Shown one piece after another: positions 1 to 5,174 of a stretch of DNA of 5,692 bases. The notes under the pieces were generated by a model. That model saw only the letters and a program-made list of their open reading frames with translations, was not told the DNA's origin and searched no databases. The stretch's first letter is position 1; each line of letters starts with the position of its first letter. Source of the stretch: Thermoplasmata archaeon (GTDB lineage: Archaea > Thermoplasmatota > Thermoplasmata > Thermoplasmatales > Thermoplasmataceae); NCBI GenBank assembly GCA_021850505.1, contig JAJZLW010000023.1:1-5692 (forward strand). Direction: 5' to 3'. The position numbers were made by a program, and so were the translations under genes.

Positions 1-62
1 TGGTCAGAAGATCCCCACATCGAAGGGAACCACTTTTCGCCATTTTCAAACCATTCGCTCAT
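1..62 (-). CDS. Start of a truncated gene, possibly a class I SAM-dependent methyltransferase
   Basis: Reading leftward from an ATG at 62-60, the frame stays open to the window edge and gives 20 residues beginning MSEWFENGEKWF. The start lies 21 bp after the stop of the glycosylase gene on the same strand. An AT-rich TATA-like stretch is centred about 25 bp upstream of the ATG, which suits a leaderless archaeal transcript. Short N-termini of the form EWF(E/D)xxxFW are common in small class I SAM-dependent methyltransferases, so that family is my best guess, but no catalytic motif lies within the window. The gene could equally be co-transcribed with the glycosylase. I am fairly confident that it is a real gene start and not confident of its function. 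Confidence 0.5.
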   Translation of the reverse strand, partial: MSEWFENGEKWFPSMWGSSD

Positions 63-80
63 AACCTTTAAGTTTCATAG

Positions 81-92
81 GTTTTAATAATA
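81..92 (-). promoter_or_regulatory. Candidate TATA box for the left-edge gene
   Basis: The minus-strand stretch ATTATTAAAAC is centred roughly 25 bp upstream of the ATG at 62. It includes the TAA stop codon of the glycosylase gene. The spacing fits a leaderless archaeal promoter, but the region is AT-rich and the match to the TTTAWATA consensus is only fair. Read-through from the glycosylase gene remains possible. Confidence 0.3.
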
Positions 93-737
93 TTTTGATT
101 CAGTGGAATTTTTATTTTGCAGGATGGGATCAGATCTGATCATCTCACCAATAAAGCAACCTTTTACGTGATCGTTGATGATACCAACAGCCTGCATGTA
201 TGAATAGCATATCTTTGGTCCAACAAATGTGAATCCGCGTGACTTCAAATCAGCGCTTAATTTCCTGGACTCCGGTGATTCACATGGAACCTTGGAGTCT
301 TCTTCAGGCACAATGCACAGTTTCGGCTTAAACTGTTTGAGATATTCAAGGAATGAGCCCCATTCTGATACGATTTTTTTGAAAGATTTTGCATTATTTA
401 CTATCGACTGTGTTTTCCTGATATTCCTTATCAGGCCAGGGCTTTTCATGAGATCCCCGATCGATGAACCGTCGAATGACGATATTCTGTTGAAATCAAA
501 GTTGCAAAGAGCTTTTCTATAGTTCTCTCTTTTTGAAAGCACTATGGTCCAGCTTATTCCGGCCTGAAGCGTTTCAAGGATAAGAATTTCAAAAAGGAAA
601 CTGTCCTTGCTTGCAGGCCTGCCCCACTCAAGGTCATGGTATTTACGCAGCGGCAAACTTTTCGCCCAGCTGCACCTTTTGATGTTATCTGGGGCGTTAA
701 TGCCTGAATCCGGACCTGAAGTTGAATCCTCTGCCAT
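84..737 (-). CDS. tag: DNA-3-methyladenine glycosylase I
   Basis: This 217-residue protein matches E. coli Tag along nearly its whole length. Tag is a cytosolic base-excision-repair enzyme that cleaves the N-glycosidic bond of 3-methyladenine in alkylated DNA. Residues 21-24 (RCSW) and 33-39 (YHDLEWG) open the domain. Glu55, in LETLQAGISW, corresponds to the conserved base-contacting Glu38 of the E. coli enzyme, with Tyr33 and Trp63 also conserved. The segment around 96-116, with PGLIRNIRK, is the helix-hairpin-helix DNA-binding part. GFTFVGPKICYSYMQ (168-182) and NDHVKGC (188-194) follow. The structural zinc site is complete: Cys22, His34, His190 and Cys194. The family is typically about 190 residues; the extra length is a 20-residue N-terminus and a tail of about 20 residues. 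No other in-frame ATG precedes the domain, and a TATA box about 29 bp upstream supports this start. The gene is divergent from the acyl-CoA ligase. Confidence 0.95.
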   Translation of the reverse strand: MAEDSTSGPDSGINAPDNIKRCSWAKSLPLRKYHDLEWGRPASKDSFLFEILILETLQAGISWTIVLSKRENYRKALCNFDFNRISSFDGSSIGDLMKSPGLIRNIRKTQSIVNNAKSFKKIVSEWGSFLEYLKQFKPKLCIVPEEDSKVPCESPESRKLSADLKSRGFTFVGPKICYSYMQAVGIINDHVKGCFIGEMIRSDPILQNKNSTESKYY

Positions 738-760
738 CGTTTTTGTGATTTGTAGATGTT

Positions 761-773
761 ATTTTTATATATT
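761..773. promoter_or_regulatory. Shared divergent TATA element (tag / acyl-CoA ligase)
   Basis: The only strong TATA-like sequence in the 54 bp between the two divergent starts is ATTTTTATATATT. On the plus strand it contains a perfect TTTATATA centred near 767, about 25 bp before the ligase ATG at 792. On the minus strand it reads TATATAAAAAT and lies about 29 bp before the glycosylase ATG at 737. In archaea transcription starts some 25 bp from the TATA centre, so both messages would be leaderless or nearly so. Neither ATG has a convincing Shine-Dalgarno sequence. Whether one TBP site really drives both directions is inference. Confidence 0.65.
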
Positions 774-791
774 GTATGTCACTAATCATGT

Positions 792-2393
792 ATGTATCAA
801 CATGATTATGAACTTACGATCGAGAAACTGCTGATTTCTTCTGTGAGGAATAACCCTAAACAGGTTATCTCTTATAAGGGAGAACAGGCAAAATCGTACA
901 AGGAATTCTATGAGTCAGTTTTTTTAATGGCTAAAGGACTTGTTAAGCAGGGCCTGAAACCCGGAGACAGGGTCGCCGTGCTGGATGTGGATTCGATGTC
1001 GTATATGCTTGCCTATTTCGCGGTACCAATTGCGGGTGGTGTCATCCATACTGTAAACATACGGTATTCGCCGGAACTTATCTTTTATACAATGAAACAT
1101 GCCAATGACAGGTTCGTTATGATCAGGGACGAATTTGTTCCTTTAATAGAGAAGAGTTTACCACTTTTTGATTTCGTAGAAAAATGGATAATAACTTCGG
1201 ATCTTGAAAAGCCGTCTAGGATGCTTCCTGGTTCAATGCCATTCAGTGAAATTATCAAGGAAGATCTAGGTGTGTCCCTTCCTGATCTCAACGAAGATAT
1301 GCCAGCCACAACGTTCTATACATCTGGAACCACGGGGCTCCCGAAAGGCGTAATCTTCACTCACAGGCAGATTGTTCTGCATGCGTTGGCTTCAGGTATA
1401 GCGCTTTCGTCAGAACCTCTTGATTTTAAGGGAAATGATGTTGTAATGCCACTCGTCCCGATGTTTCATGTCCATGCGTGGGGTGTGCCGTACGGATGCG
1501 TAATGAGGGGGATGAAATACGTCCTGCCCGGGAGATATGACTTCGAGAGATTACCTGACATAATGGAAAAGGAAAAAGTAACTGTTAGCCTGATGGTTCC
1601 ATCGATTCTTTACATGCTCATATCAAATCCTAAAAACACCGAAAAGTTGAAAAATCTGCATTTAAGAATTATCGTCGGAGGTGGGGCATTGCCAAGGGGC
1701 CTCGCTGAGAAAGCAAGCCAGCTTGGAATCGATACCGTCTGTGGTTACGGTATGTCTGAAACTGCACCTATTCTTACAATAAGTAATTTCAACAGGGATG
1801 TTAATAAGATGTCGTCAACGGAGAAAATGGACTTCAGGATAAAGGCAGGAATTCCTGCACCACTTGTAGATCTTCGAGTGGTAGACAAAGAATTCAAAGA
1901 AGTACCCTGGGATTCCAAATCTATAGGAGAAATTGTCGTAAGGGCACCATGGTTAACTGAGGAGTACATAAACGATCCTGAAGCCACCGTTAAGCTCTGG
2001 AAAAATGACTGGCTGAACACCGGTGACCTAGCAGTTGTTGATTCATTCGGATACATAAGCATAGTTGACAGGGAAAAGGATGCGGTAAAATCTGGTGGAG
2101 AGTTCATACCAACCATCATTCTCGAGGACGCAATCAGCACATTCCCAGGGATTGGAGAAGTTGCGGTTGTAGGCAGGAAAGATGAGAAATGGGGTGAAAG
2201 GCCGGTCGCATTCGTAAGCGGTTTAAAGGCAGTAGATAAGGATGCAATGAGGAATCATCTCATGAAATATGTGGAAAGCGGAAGAATCGCCAAGTTCTGG
2301 ATCCCTGATGATTTCATCGTTGTAGATCAGTTCGAGAAAACCGGAACAGGTAAGATCGATAAAAAACCGCTGAGAGCAAGACTTTCAAAATAA
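792..2393 (+). CDS. Fatty-acyl-CoA ligase (AMP-binding family, AlkK-like)
   Basis: This 533-residue adenylate-forming enzyme is complete. It would activate a carboxylic acid with ATP to an acyl-adenylate and then form the CoA thioester, in the cytosol. All core motifs are visible: the phosphate loop YTSGTTGLPKG (176-186); FHVHAWG (225-231), characteristic of the medium-chain AlkK-like branch; GYGMSET (318-324); NTGD (409-412) with the ribose-binding aspartate 412; the hinge DREKDAVKSGGE (426-437); and the C-terminal TGTGK with the adenylation-stage lysine Lys521. Length is typical for medium/long-chain acyl-CoA synthetases. The hinge ends GGEFIPT instead of the more usual GGEWISS, probably a lineage difference. 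The ATG at 792 follows a consensus TATA box by about 25 bp and has no ribosome binding site, so the message is probably leaderless. It stands alone, divergent from tag and convergent with the dehydrogenase gene. Chain length and aromatic versus aliphatic preference cannot be read from the sequence. Confidence 0.93.
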   Translation: MYQHDYELTIEKLLISSVRNNPKQVISYKGEQAKSYKEFYESVFLMAKGLVKQGLKPGDRVAVLDVDSMSYMLAYFAVPIAGGVIHTVNIRYSPELIFYTMKHANDRFVMIRDEFVPLIEKSLPLFDFVEKWIITSDLEKPSRMLPGSMPFSEIIKEDLGVSLPDLNEDMPATTFYTSGTTGLPKGVIFTHRQIVLHALASGIALSSEPLDFKGNDVVMPLVPMFHVHAWGVPYGCVMRGMKYVLPGRYDFERLPDIMEKEKVTVSLMVPSILYMLISNPKNTEKLKNLHLRIIVGGGALPRGLAEKASQLGIDTVCGYGMSETAPILTISNFNRDVNKMSSTEKMDFRIKAGIPAPLVDLRVVDKEFKEVPWDSKSIGEIVVRAPWLTEEYINDPEATVKLWKNDWLNTGDLAVVDSFGYISIVDREKDAVKSGGEFIPTIILEDAISTFPGIGEVAVVGRKDEKWGERPVAFVSGLKAVDKDAMRNHLMKYVESGRIAKFWIPDDFIVVDQFEKTGTGKIDKKPLRARLSK

Positions 2394-2482
2394 TATGTGT
2401 GGACATTACTGAACCTTTCAACCAAAATTATGCGTTTAACGCAAACAAATCTGGCCTTTATCCGATCAACCTTCAGGAAAGT

Positions 2483-2520
2483 AGCTGAGGAGCTATAGGC
2501 GTCCTCATTGCTTATTTTTC
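2483..2520 (+). terminator. Hairpin plus T-rich tract after the acyl-CoA ligase
   Basis: About 90 bp past the ligase stop, TGAGGA (2486-2491) pairs perfectly with TCCTCA (2502-2507) around a 10-nt loop. AGC (2483-2485) can add to the stem with GCT (2510-2512) across a TT bulge. A T-rich tract TTATTTTTC follows at 2512-2520. The arrangement resembles an intrinsic terminator for the plus-strand ligase transcript. Archaeal termination depends mainly on T-runs, so the hairpin may instead stabilise the 3' end. Confidence 0.45.
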
Positions 2521-2611
2521 CAGGCTGGTTATAATTGCTAGAATCCCAGTCTTATTTAAATTATAATCAATATGAGTGGATTATATGAAATAACTTAGTG
2601 AGTTGGTCAAG

Positions 2612-2623
2612 TTTTTTTGTTTT
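2612..2623 (+). terminator. T-run terminator before the convergent dehydrogenase gene
   Basis: A run of seven T, one G and four T lies about 220 bp past the ligase stop and 10 bp before the 3' end of the convergent SDR gene. Such T-runs are the main termination signal in archaea. It would stop plus-strand transcription before it runs antisense into the SDR gene. The 239-bp convergent gap (2394-2632) holds nothing else I can support beyond the hairpin upstream and a small 13-nt palindrome at 2431-2443. Confidence 0.45.
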
Positions 2624-2632
2624 ATTAGTGGT

Positions 2633-3397
2633 TCAATAATTAGTCCAGCCATTATCGGCGATGATTACGGATCCATTGAGGTAAGAAGAATCATCTGATG
2701 CAAGGAAGAGAGCTACCTTTGCTATTTCAATTGGTTTGCCAATCCTAGGTATAGCGCCCATGACCTTATTCATTACCTCAAAGCCAAGTTTGTTTGGTTC
2801 CTTCTGCCCTATTCCTATTGCAGTTTCGATTGCACCCAGAGCCATTGCATTGCACTTAATTCCCTTCTGTCCATATGTAGCAGCTGTACTTCTCGTAAGT
2901 CCAATCAATGCATGCTTTGAAGCGGTGTATGCAGCCCCTGCCCTTCCGCCAAAAAAACCTGCAACGGAAGATGTGTTCACGATTGTGCCGCCGCCCTTAT
3001 CTATCATGTATGGCAGAGCCTTTCTTGTTGCCCAGAAGGGTGCATTCAGGTTGATGTTCAGTACCCTTTCCCAAAGCTGGTCGTCTGTGTCGGCAACCGG
3101 GTTTGCACCATCCATTATGCCAGCGTTATTACGCAGTATGTCTATTCTTCCGTTCTTTGAGTAGGCTTCATCGATCATCTGTTCGACATTTTTCCTTATT
3201 GAAAGATCAAGTACCATCCCGGTCGATTTGCCGTCTTTTGAATTGATTACGGAAACCGTTTCATTTACGCGTTCCTTGATTACATCAACGACGAATACCT
3301 CAGCGCCTTCAGAGGAGAAAAGTTCAGCCATTGCTCTTCCAATGCCCGATCCTGCGCCGGTTATCACGACAACCTTGTCCTTTAATTTAAGTGTCAT
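2633..3397 (-). CDS. Short-chain dehydrogenase/reductase (classical SDR, probably NAD-dependent)
   Basis: This 254-residue protein has the usual classical-SDR length and a complete Rossmann fold. The nucleotide-binding motif TGAGSGIG is at 13-20. Asp38 at the end of the second beta-strand (VVDV) favours NAD(H) over NADP(H). NNAG is at 90-93, and the catalytic tetrad is Asn116, Ser144, Tyr157 and Lys161 (YTASK). The C-terminus LNGSVIIADNGWTNY matches the family pattern (T/N)GxxxxxDGGWT. Proteins of this shape are annotated as glucose 1-dehydrogenase, 3-oxoacyl reductase or 3-hydroxyacyl-CoA dehydrogenase; the substrate cannot be decided here. The proximity to an acyl-CoA ligase is weak evidence, since the two genes converge and are not an operon. 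Two positions differ from the common pattern: Arg89 before NNAG (usually Val or Cys) and Leu187 where a Pro-Gly usually occurs. A palindrome lies upstream of the start and may regulate it. The start ATG fits the N-terminus of homologues (KLKDKVVVITG). Confidence 0.9.
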   Translation of the reverse strand: MTLKLKDKVVVITGAGSGIGRAMAELFSSEGAEVFVVDVIKERVNETVSVINSKDGKSTGMVLDLSIRKNVEQMIDEAYSKNGRIDILRNNAGIMDGANPVADTDDQLWERVLNINLNAPFWATRKALPYMIDKGGGTIVNTSSVAGFFGGRAGAAYTASKHALIGLTRSTAATYGQKGIKCNAMALGAIETAIGIGQKEPNKLGFEVMNKVMGAIPRIGKPIEIAKVALFLASDDSSYLNGSVIIADNGWTNY

Positions 3398-3425
3398 ATC
3401 GATCTTTTAATCAAGCTATGTACCG

Positions 3426-3451
3426 CATAAGTAGTTTGTGAATTACTTATG
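3426..3451. promoter_or_regulatory. Operator-like palindrome upstream of the SDR gene
   Basis: CATAAGTA (3426-3433) and TACTTATG (3444-3451) are perfect inverted copies. Reading inward, the arms extend to 11 bp with one mismatch: CATAAGTAGTT and AATTACTTATG around a 4-bp centre, TGTG. The element lies 28 to 54 bp upstream of the SDR start codon, exactly where an archaeal TATA box and TFB site would be for a leaderless message. The inner end of the element on the minus strand (CTTATG) is itself the best-placed, though weak, TATA candidate. Two-fold symmetric sites of this size are typical of dimeric HTH regulators (TetR, MarR, Lrp types). No regulator gene is present in the window, so the binding protein is unknown. 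Confidence 0.5.
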
Positions 3452-3464
3452 AGCTACTCAGTCT

Positions 3465-3487
3465 AAAATAAAGTAATTTATATGATC
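3465..3487 (-). promoter_or_regulatory. Alternative distal TATA region for the SDR gene
   Basis: On the minus strand, CATATAAATTAC followed by TTTATTTTAG is the most TATA-like sequence upstream of the SDR gene, at 68-90 bp from its ATG. Transcription from here would start near the right edge of the palindrome, making that element a downstream operator or part of a leader of about 50 nt. This competes with a leaderless start from the weak CTTATG nearer the gene. The sequence does not decide between them. Confidence 0.3.
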
Positions 3488-3493
3488 GAAGGC

Positions 3494-3506
3494 TAAAAAT
3501 GCGCAT
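3494..3506 (-). terminator. T-run terminator of the DNA methyltransferase gene
   Basis: About 40 bp past the methyltransferase stop codon, the minus strand reads ATGCGCAT followed by further T's to give a run of five, then AG. The 8-bp self-complementary ATGCGCAT directly before the T-run could form a minimal stem or be chance. It lies before the SDR promoter region, so the two same-strand genes would be transcribed separately. Confidence 0.35.
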
Positions 3507-3544
3507 CCTGTTTATTCCCTTTCATATCTTAAAACGGTGTGCAA

Positions 3545-4861
3545 TTAAGGAGCCAATGTTTCCATTATGGCCCTCGCCTGTGTCAGACCGAGATATTTCC
3601 TCGTGTATTTGCAGTTATAAGTATATTTGTATGTCGTCATGAATTCACTGTCAGTCTCTTCTCTTAACCGATTCAAGGTGCGGTTAAACCTTTGAGTTAC
3701 TTTGGATAACTTGTTCTCTGAAAGCCTTGGTTCAATAAACACCTGGATTGGATTGGTGCGGTATGTGTTTCCATCAACGTAAATTCCATCTGTGTCAAAA
3801 TAATCTGGAATGCTATATAGGCCCGCCCTGCCCTTCTCGCTTCCGGTATCAACTGTTCTCAAAAATATGGGGTTTGATTTGATCTTTGAATAAAGACTTT
3901 CATTTATTGAAAATTTTCTCTTGGTGTATTTCTCCCCATTATATTCTTTGGAATCCAGGAGAGTGACCTCGATTTCACCTGTGTTTTGATCTATCTCCTC
4001 TTTTTTTAAATAATAGCGGATGTTCAGCAACTTTTTCCTGTTTTTTTGGACATACTCATCGAAATAAGACCCGGCGCGGTAATCATTGTACTTTTTTAGG
4101 ACATAGGCCTTTTTCTGGATTGTCGAATTTATCTTTAAAGCGGTAAATTTCATCGCTTCTTTTTCCTGTTCGGATCTCTCAAATAAGAAAGCTGCCACGT
4201 TCGTTCCTGTTTTATCAAATATTTTTTTCTCGAATATAACAGCGTTTTTTATATCGTATTTGGAAAGAAAAGCCTGCCGGATCATTCTTGAGACTGAGTG
4301 ACCGAAAATGAAGTTTGATGGTATAATGTAAATCATCTGATTCATATGATTCCGCAGATCATTCATCAGCGCGATCTGGTAGAGGTCCTGAAGGCCTCTG
4401 TTTTCCCCTGAAAAATATTTAATCTTGCAATCAGTTCCATTGTTCTTTGCTATGTAACCAATATACAGGTATGGCGGGTTTGTCACGTGAAAGATCGAAT
4501 TGGTCTTCTTTTTCAGGAAATACGGGTACTCATCAAGCGTGTCCTGAACCGTTATGTTACTTTCAGCTAATCTTTCTGGAACCCCGTAATAAACAGCATT
4601 TTCTATGCTTTTTTTAACCATTTTTTCCTGAATATCAAAAAGATAGATGTGGCGGCTGAAGAATTCAGCCCTTTCACCAACAGGTATTCTTTCAAGAATG
4701 GGAAGTATGAGATTTCCTTCGCCTGCAAACAGGTCGATCCAAATGTATTCATATATCCTGCCTTCGATTTTCGGCAGTATGAATTCGGTGAATACACTGG
4801 AAGGAGTCAGATGTTCGCCAAGAGATCTAACTCTCTTTCGTTCGGCAGATCCGCTTAGCAT
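3545..4861 (-). CDS. Solitary gamma-class N6-adenine DNA methyltransferase (type II-like)
   Basis: This 438-residue protein has the order of motifs expected of gamma-class N6-adenine DNA methyltransferases. Motif X is GEHLTPSSVFTEFI (15-28). The SAM-binding motif I is DLFAGEGN (43-50), followed by LFDI (74-77) as the likely motif II. The catalytic motif IV NPPY (128-131) holds the adenine amino group. DLYQIALMNDL (159-169), IIPSNFIFG (179-187) and TGTNVAAFLFER (218-229) fill the motif V-VIII positions. Residues from about 235 to the end, rich in Lys, Asn and Tyr, would be the target-recognition domain. The product methylates a specific DNA sequence, which I cannot predict. No endonuclease is encoded beside it: downstream is the SDR, upstream a tRNA. 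Base composition is clearly more AT-rich than the ligase and SDR genes. The ATG is preceded by GGGAGG and an in-frame TAA, fixing the start. A stand-alone or orphan methylase left from a restriction system is likely. Confidence 0.87.
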   Translation of the reverse strand: MLSGSAERKRVRSLGEHLTPSSVFTEFILPKIEGRIYEYIWIDLFAGEGNLILPILERIPVGERAEFFSRHIYLFDIQEKMVKKSIENAVYYGVPERLAESNITVQDTLDEYPYFLKKKTNSIFHVTNPPYLYIGYIAKNNGTDCKIKYFSGENRGLQDLYQIALMNDLRNHMNQMIYIIPSNFIFGHSVSRMIRQAFLSKYDIKNAVIFEKKIFDKTGTNVAAFLFERSEQEKEAMKFTALKINSTIQKKAYVLKKYNDYRAGSYFDEYVQKNRKKLLNIRYYLKKEEIDQNTGEIEVTLLDSKEYNGEKYTKRKFSINESLYSKIKSNPIFLRTVDTGSEKGRAGLYSIPDYFDTDGIYVDGNTYRTNPIQVFIEPRLSENKLSKVTQRFNRTLNRLREETDSEFMTTYKYTYNCKYTRKYLGLTQARAIMETLAP

Positions 4862-4866
4862 TTTAT

Positions 4867-4872
4867 CCTCCC
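4867..4872 (-). promoter_or_regulatory. Strong Shine-Dalgarno sequence of the DNA methyltransferase
   Basis: On the minus strand GGGAGG is followed by ATAAA and then the ATG at 4861. It is complementary to the CCUCC core at the 3' end of 16S rRNA at ideal spacing. This fixes the start codon and shows that the message has a leader, unlike the apparently leaderless tag, ligase and deaminase genes. No well-placed consensus TATA box could be settled on; AT-rich sequence at about 4903-4920 is the likeliest region. The rest of the 187-bp gap up to the tRNA contains only weak inverted repeats. Confidence 0.75.
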
Positions 4873-5048
4873 TAAATTAATATGGCTGTGGTTAAATGTT
4901 TCCATTATTTCAAATTATTACTTGCCTGTTCGATTATAACAGACGGGTATGTTGAATGCTTTGCATTTTGATTGTAATTAGCTGCCTTTGAATATACATA
5001 ACTGCCGGCTAATTCTGCTCTTTATTTGATAAAAGATTAACAAGTGCA

Positions 5049-5121
5049 TGGGGTTGCCCGGATTTGGACCGGGGTCTCAGGCTCCCAAAGCCCGTAGGAT
5101 ACCAAGCTACCCCACAACCCC
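5049..5121 (-). tRNA. tRNA-Pro (anticodon UGG)
   Basis: The 73-nt minus-strand sequence folds as a full cloverleaf. Acceptor arms GGGGTTG (5121-5115) and CAACCCC (5056-5050) pair over seven bases, with discriminator A at 5049 and no encoded CCA. The D-loop contains AGCTTGGTA. The anticodon stem CGGGC/GCCTG encloses TTTGGGA, placing TGG at 5087-5085. The variable region is four bases, and the T-stem is CCCGG/CCGGG. The D-arm, with its U13-U22 opposition, resembles other archaeal proline tRNAs. There is no intron. The T-loop is TCCAAAT, so position 55 (base 5067) is C where nearly all elongator tRNAs have U (pseudouridine). The gene lies between the deaminase and methyltransferase genes on the same strand. 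Confidence 0.95.
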
Positions 5122-5122
5122 A

Positions 5123-5132
5123 ACTCGCGAGT
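5123..5132. repeat. Perfect 10-bp palindrome just upstream of tRNA-Pro
   Basis: ACTCGCGAGT is fully self-complementary and lies one base before the first nucleotide of the tRNA, at the expected transcription start. It could be part of the pre-tRNA leader or a short binding site. A perfect 10-bp palindrome is only modestly unlikely by chance in a window of this size, so I attach no firm function. Confidence 0.4.
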
Positions 5133-5147
5133 GATTTGAGAATAGGT

Positions 5148-5159
5148 AAAAAATTTAAC
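5148..5159 (-). promoter_or_regulatory. TATA-like box of tRNA-Pro overlapping the deaminase T-run terminator
   Basis: The minus strand reads GTTAAATTTTTT. The TTAAAT part is centred about 34 bp upstream of the tRNA 5' end, suitable for a start roughly 8 nt before the mature end. The following six T's lie 22-27 bp past the deaminase stop codon and are a plausible archaeal terminator. Termination of one gene and initiation of the next thus appear to share the same dozen bases. Confidence 0.45.
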
Positions 5160-5174
5160 TGTAGATAATTTGGA

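Noticed and set aside
2431..2443. TGCGTTTAACGCA, a 13-nt palindrome 38 bp after the acyl-CoA ligase stop.
   Set aside because: It lies between two converging 3' ends, not in a promoter, and a single 6-bp-arm palindrome is expected by chance in several kilobases.
1745..3164. Long open frames antisense to the acyl-CoA ligase (131 codons) and to the SDR (142 codons).
   Set aside because: They lie wholly within well-recognised genes on the opposite strand, show no domain-like sequence, and have no promoter or ribosome binding site; they are coding shadows.
4955..4967. AATGCTTTGCATT short inverted repeat upstream of the methyltransferase gene, considered as a control-protein (C-box) operator.
   Set aside because: There is no controller-protein gene, the site is a single copy, and the arms are only five bases.
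4976..5014. Inverted repeat AATTAGC (4976-4982) and GCTAATT (5008-5014) between tRNA-Pro and the methyltransferase gene.
   Set aside because: Seven-base AT-rich arms separated by 25 bases are expected by chance in a gap of this length. No T-run or attachment-site copy of the tRNA 3' end accompanies it.
5049..5121. tRNA-Pro considered as an integration site for an element carrying the methyltransferase.
   Set aside because: I could find no second copy of the tRNA 3' end, no integrase and no direct repeats flanking the methyltransferase. Proximity alone does not establish integration.
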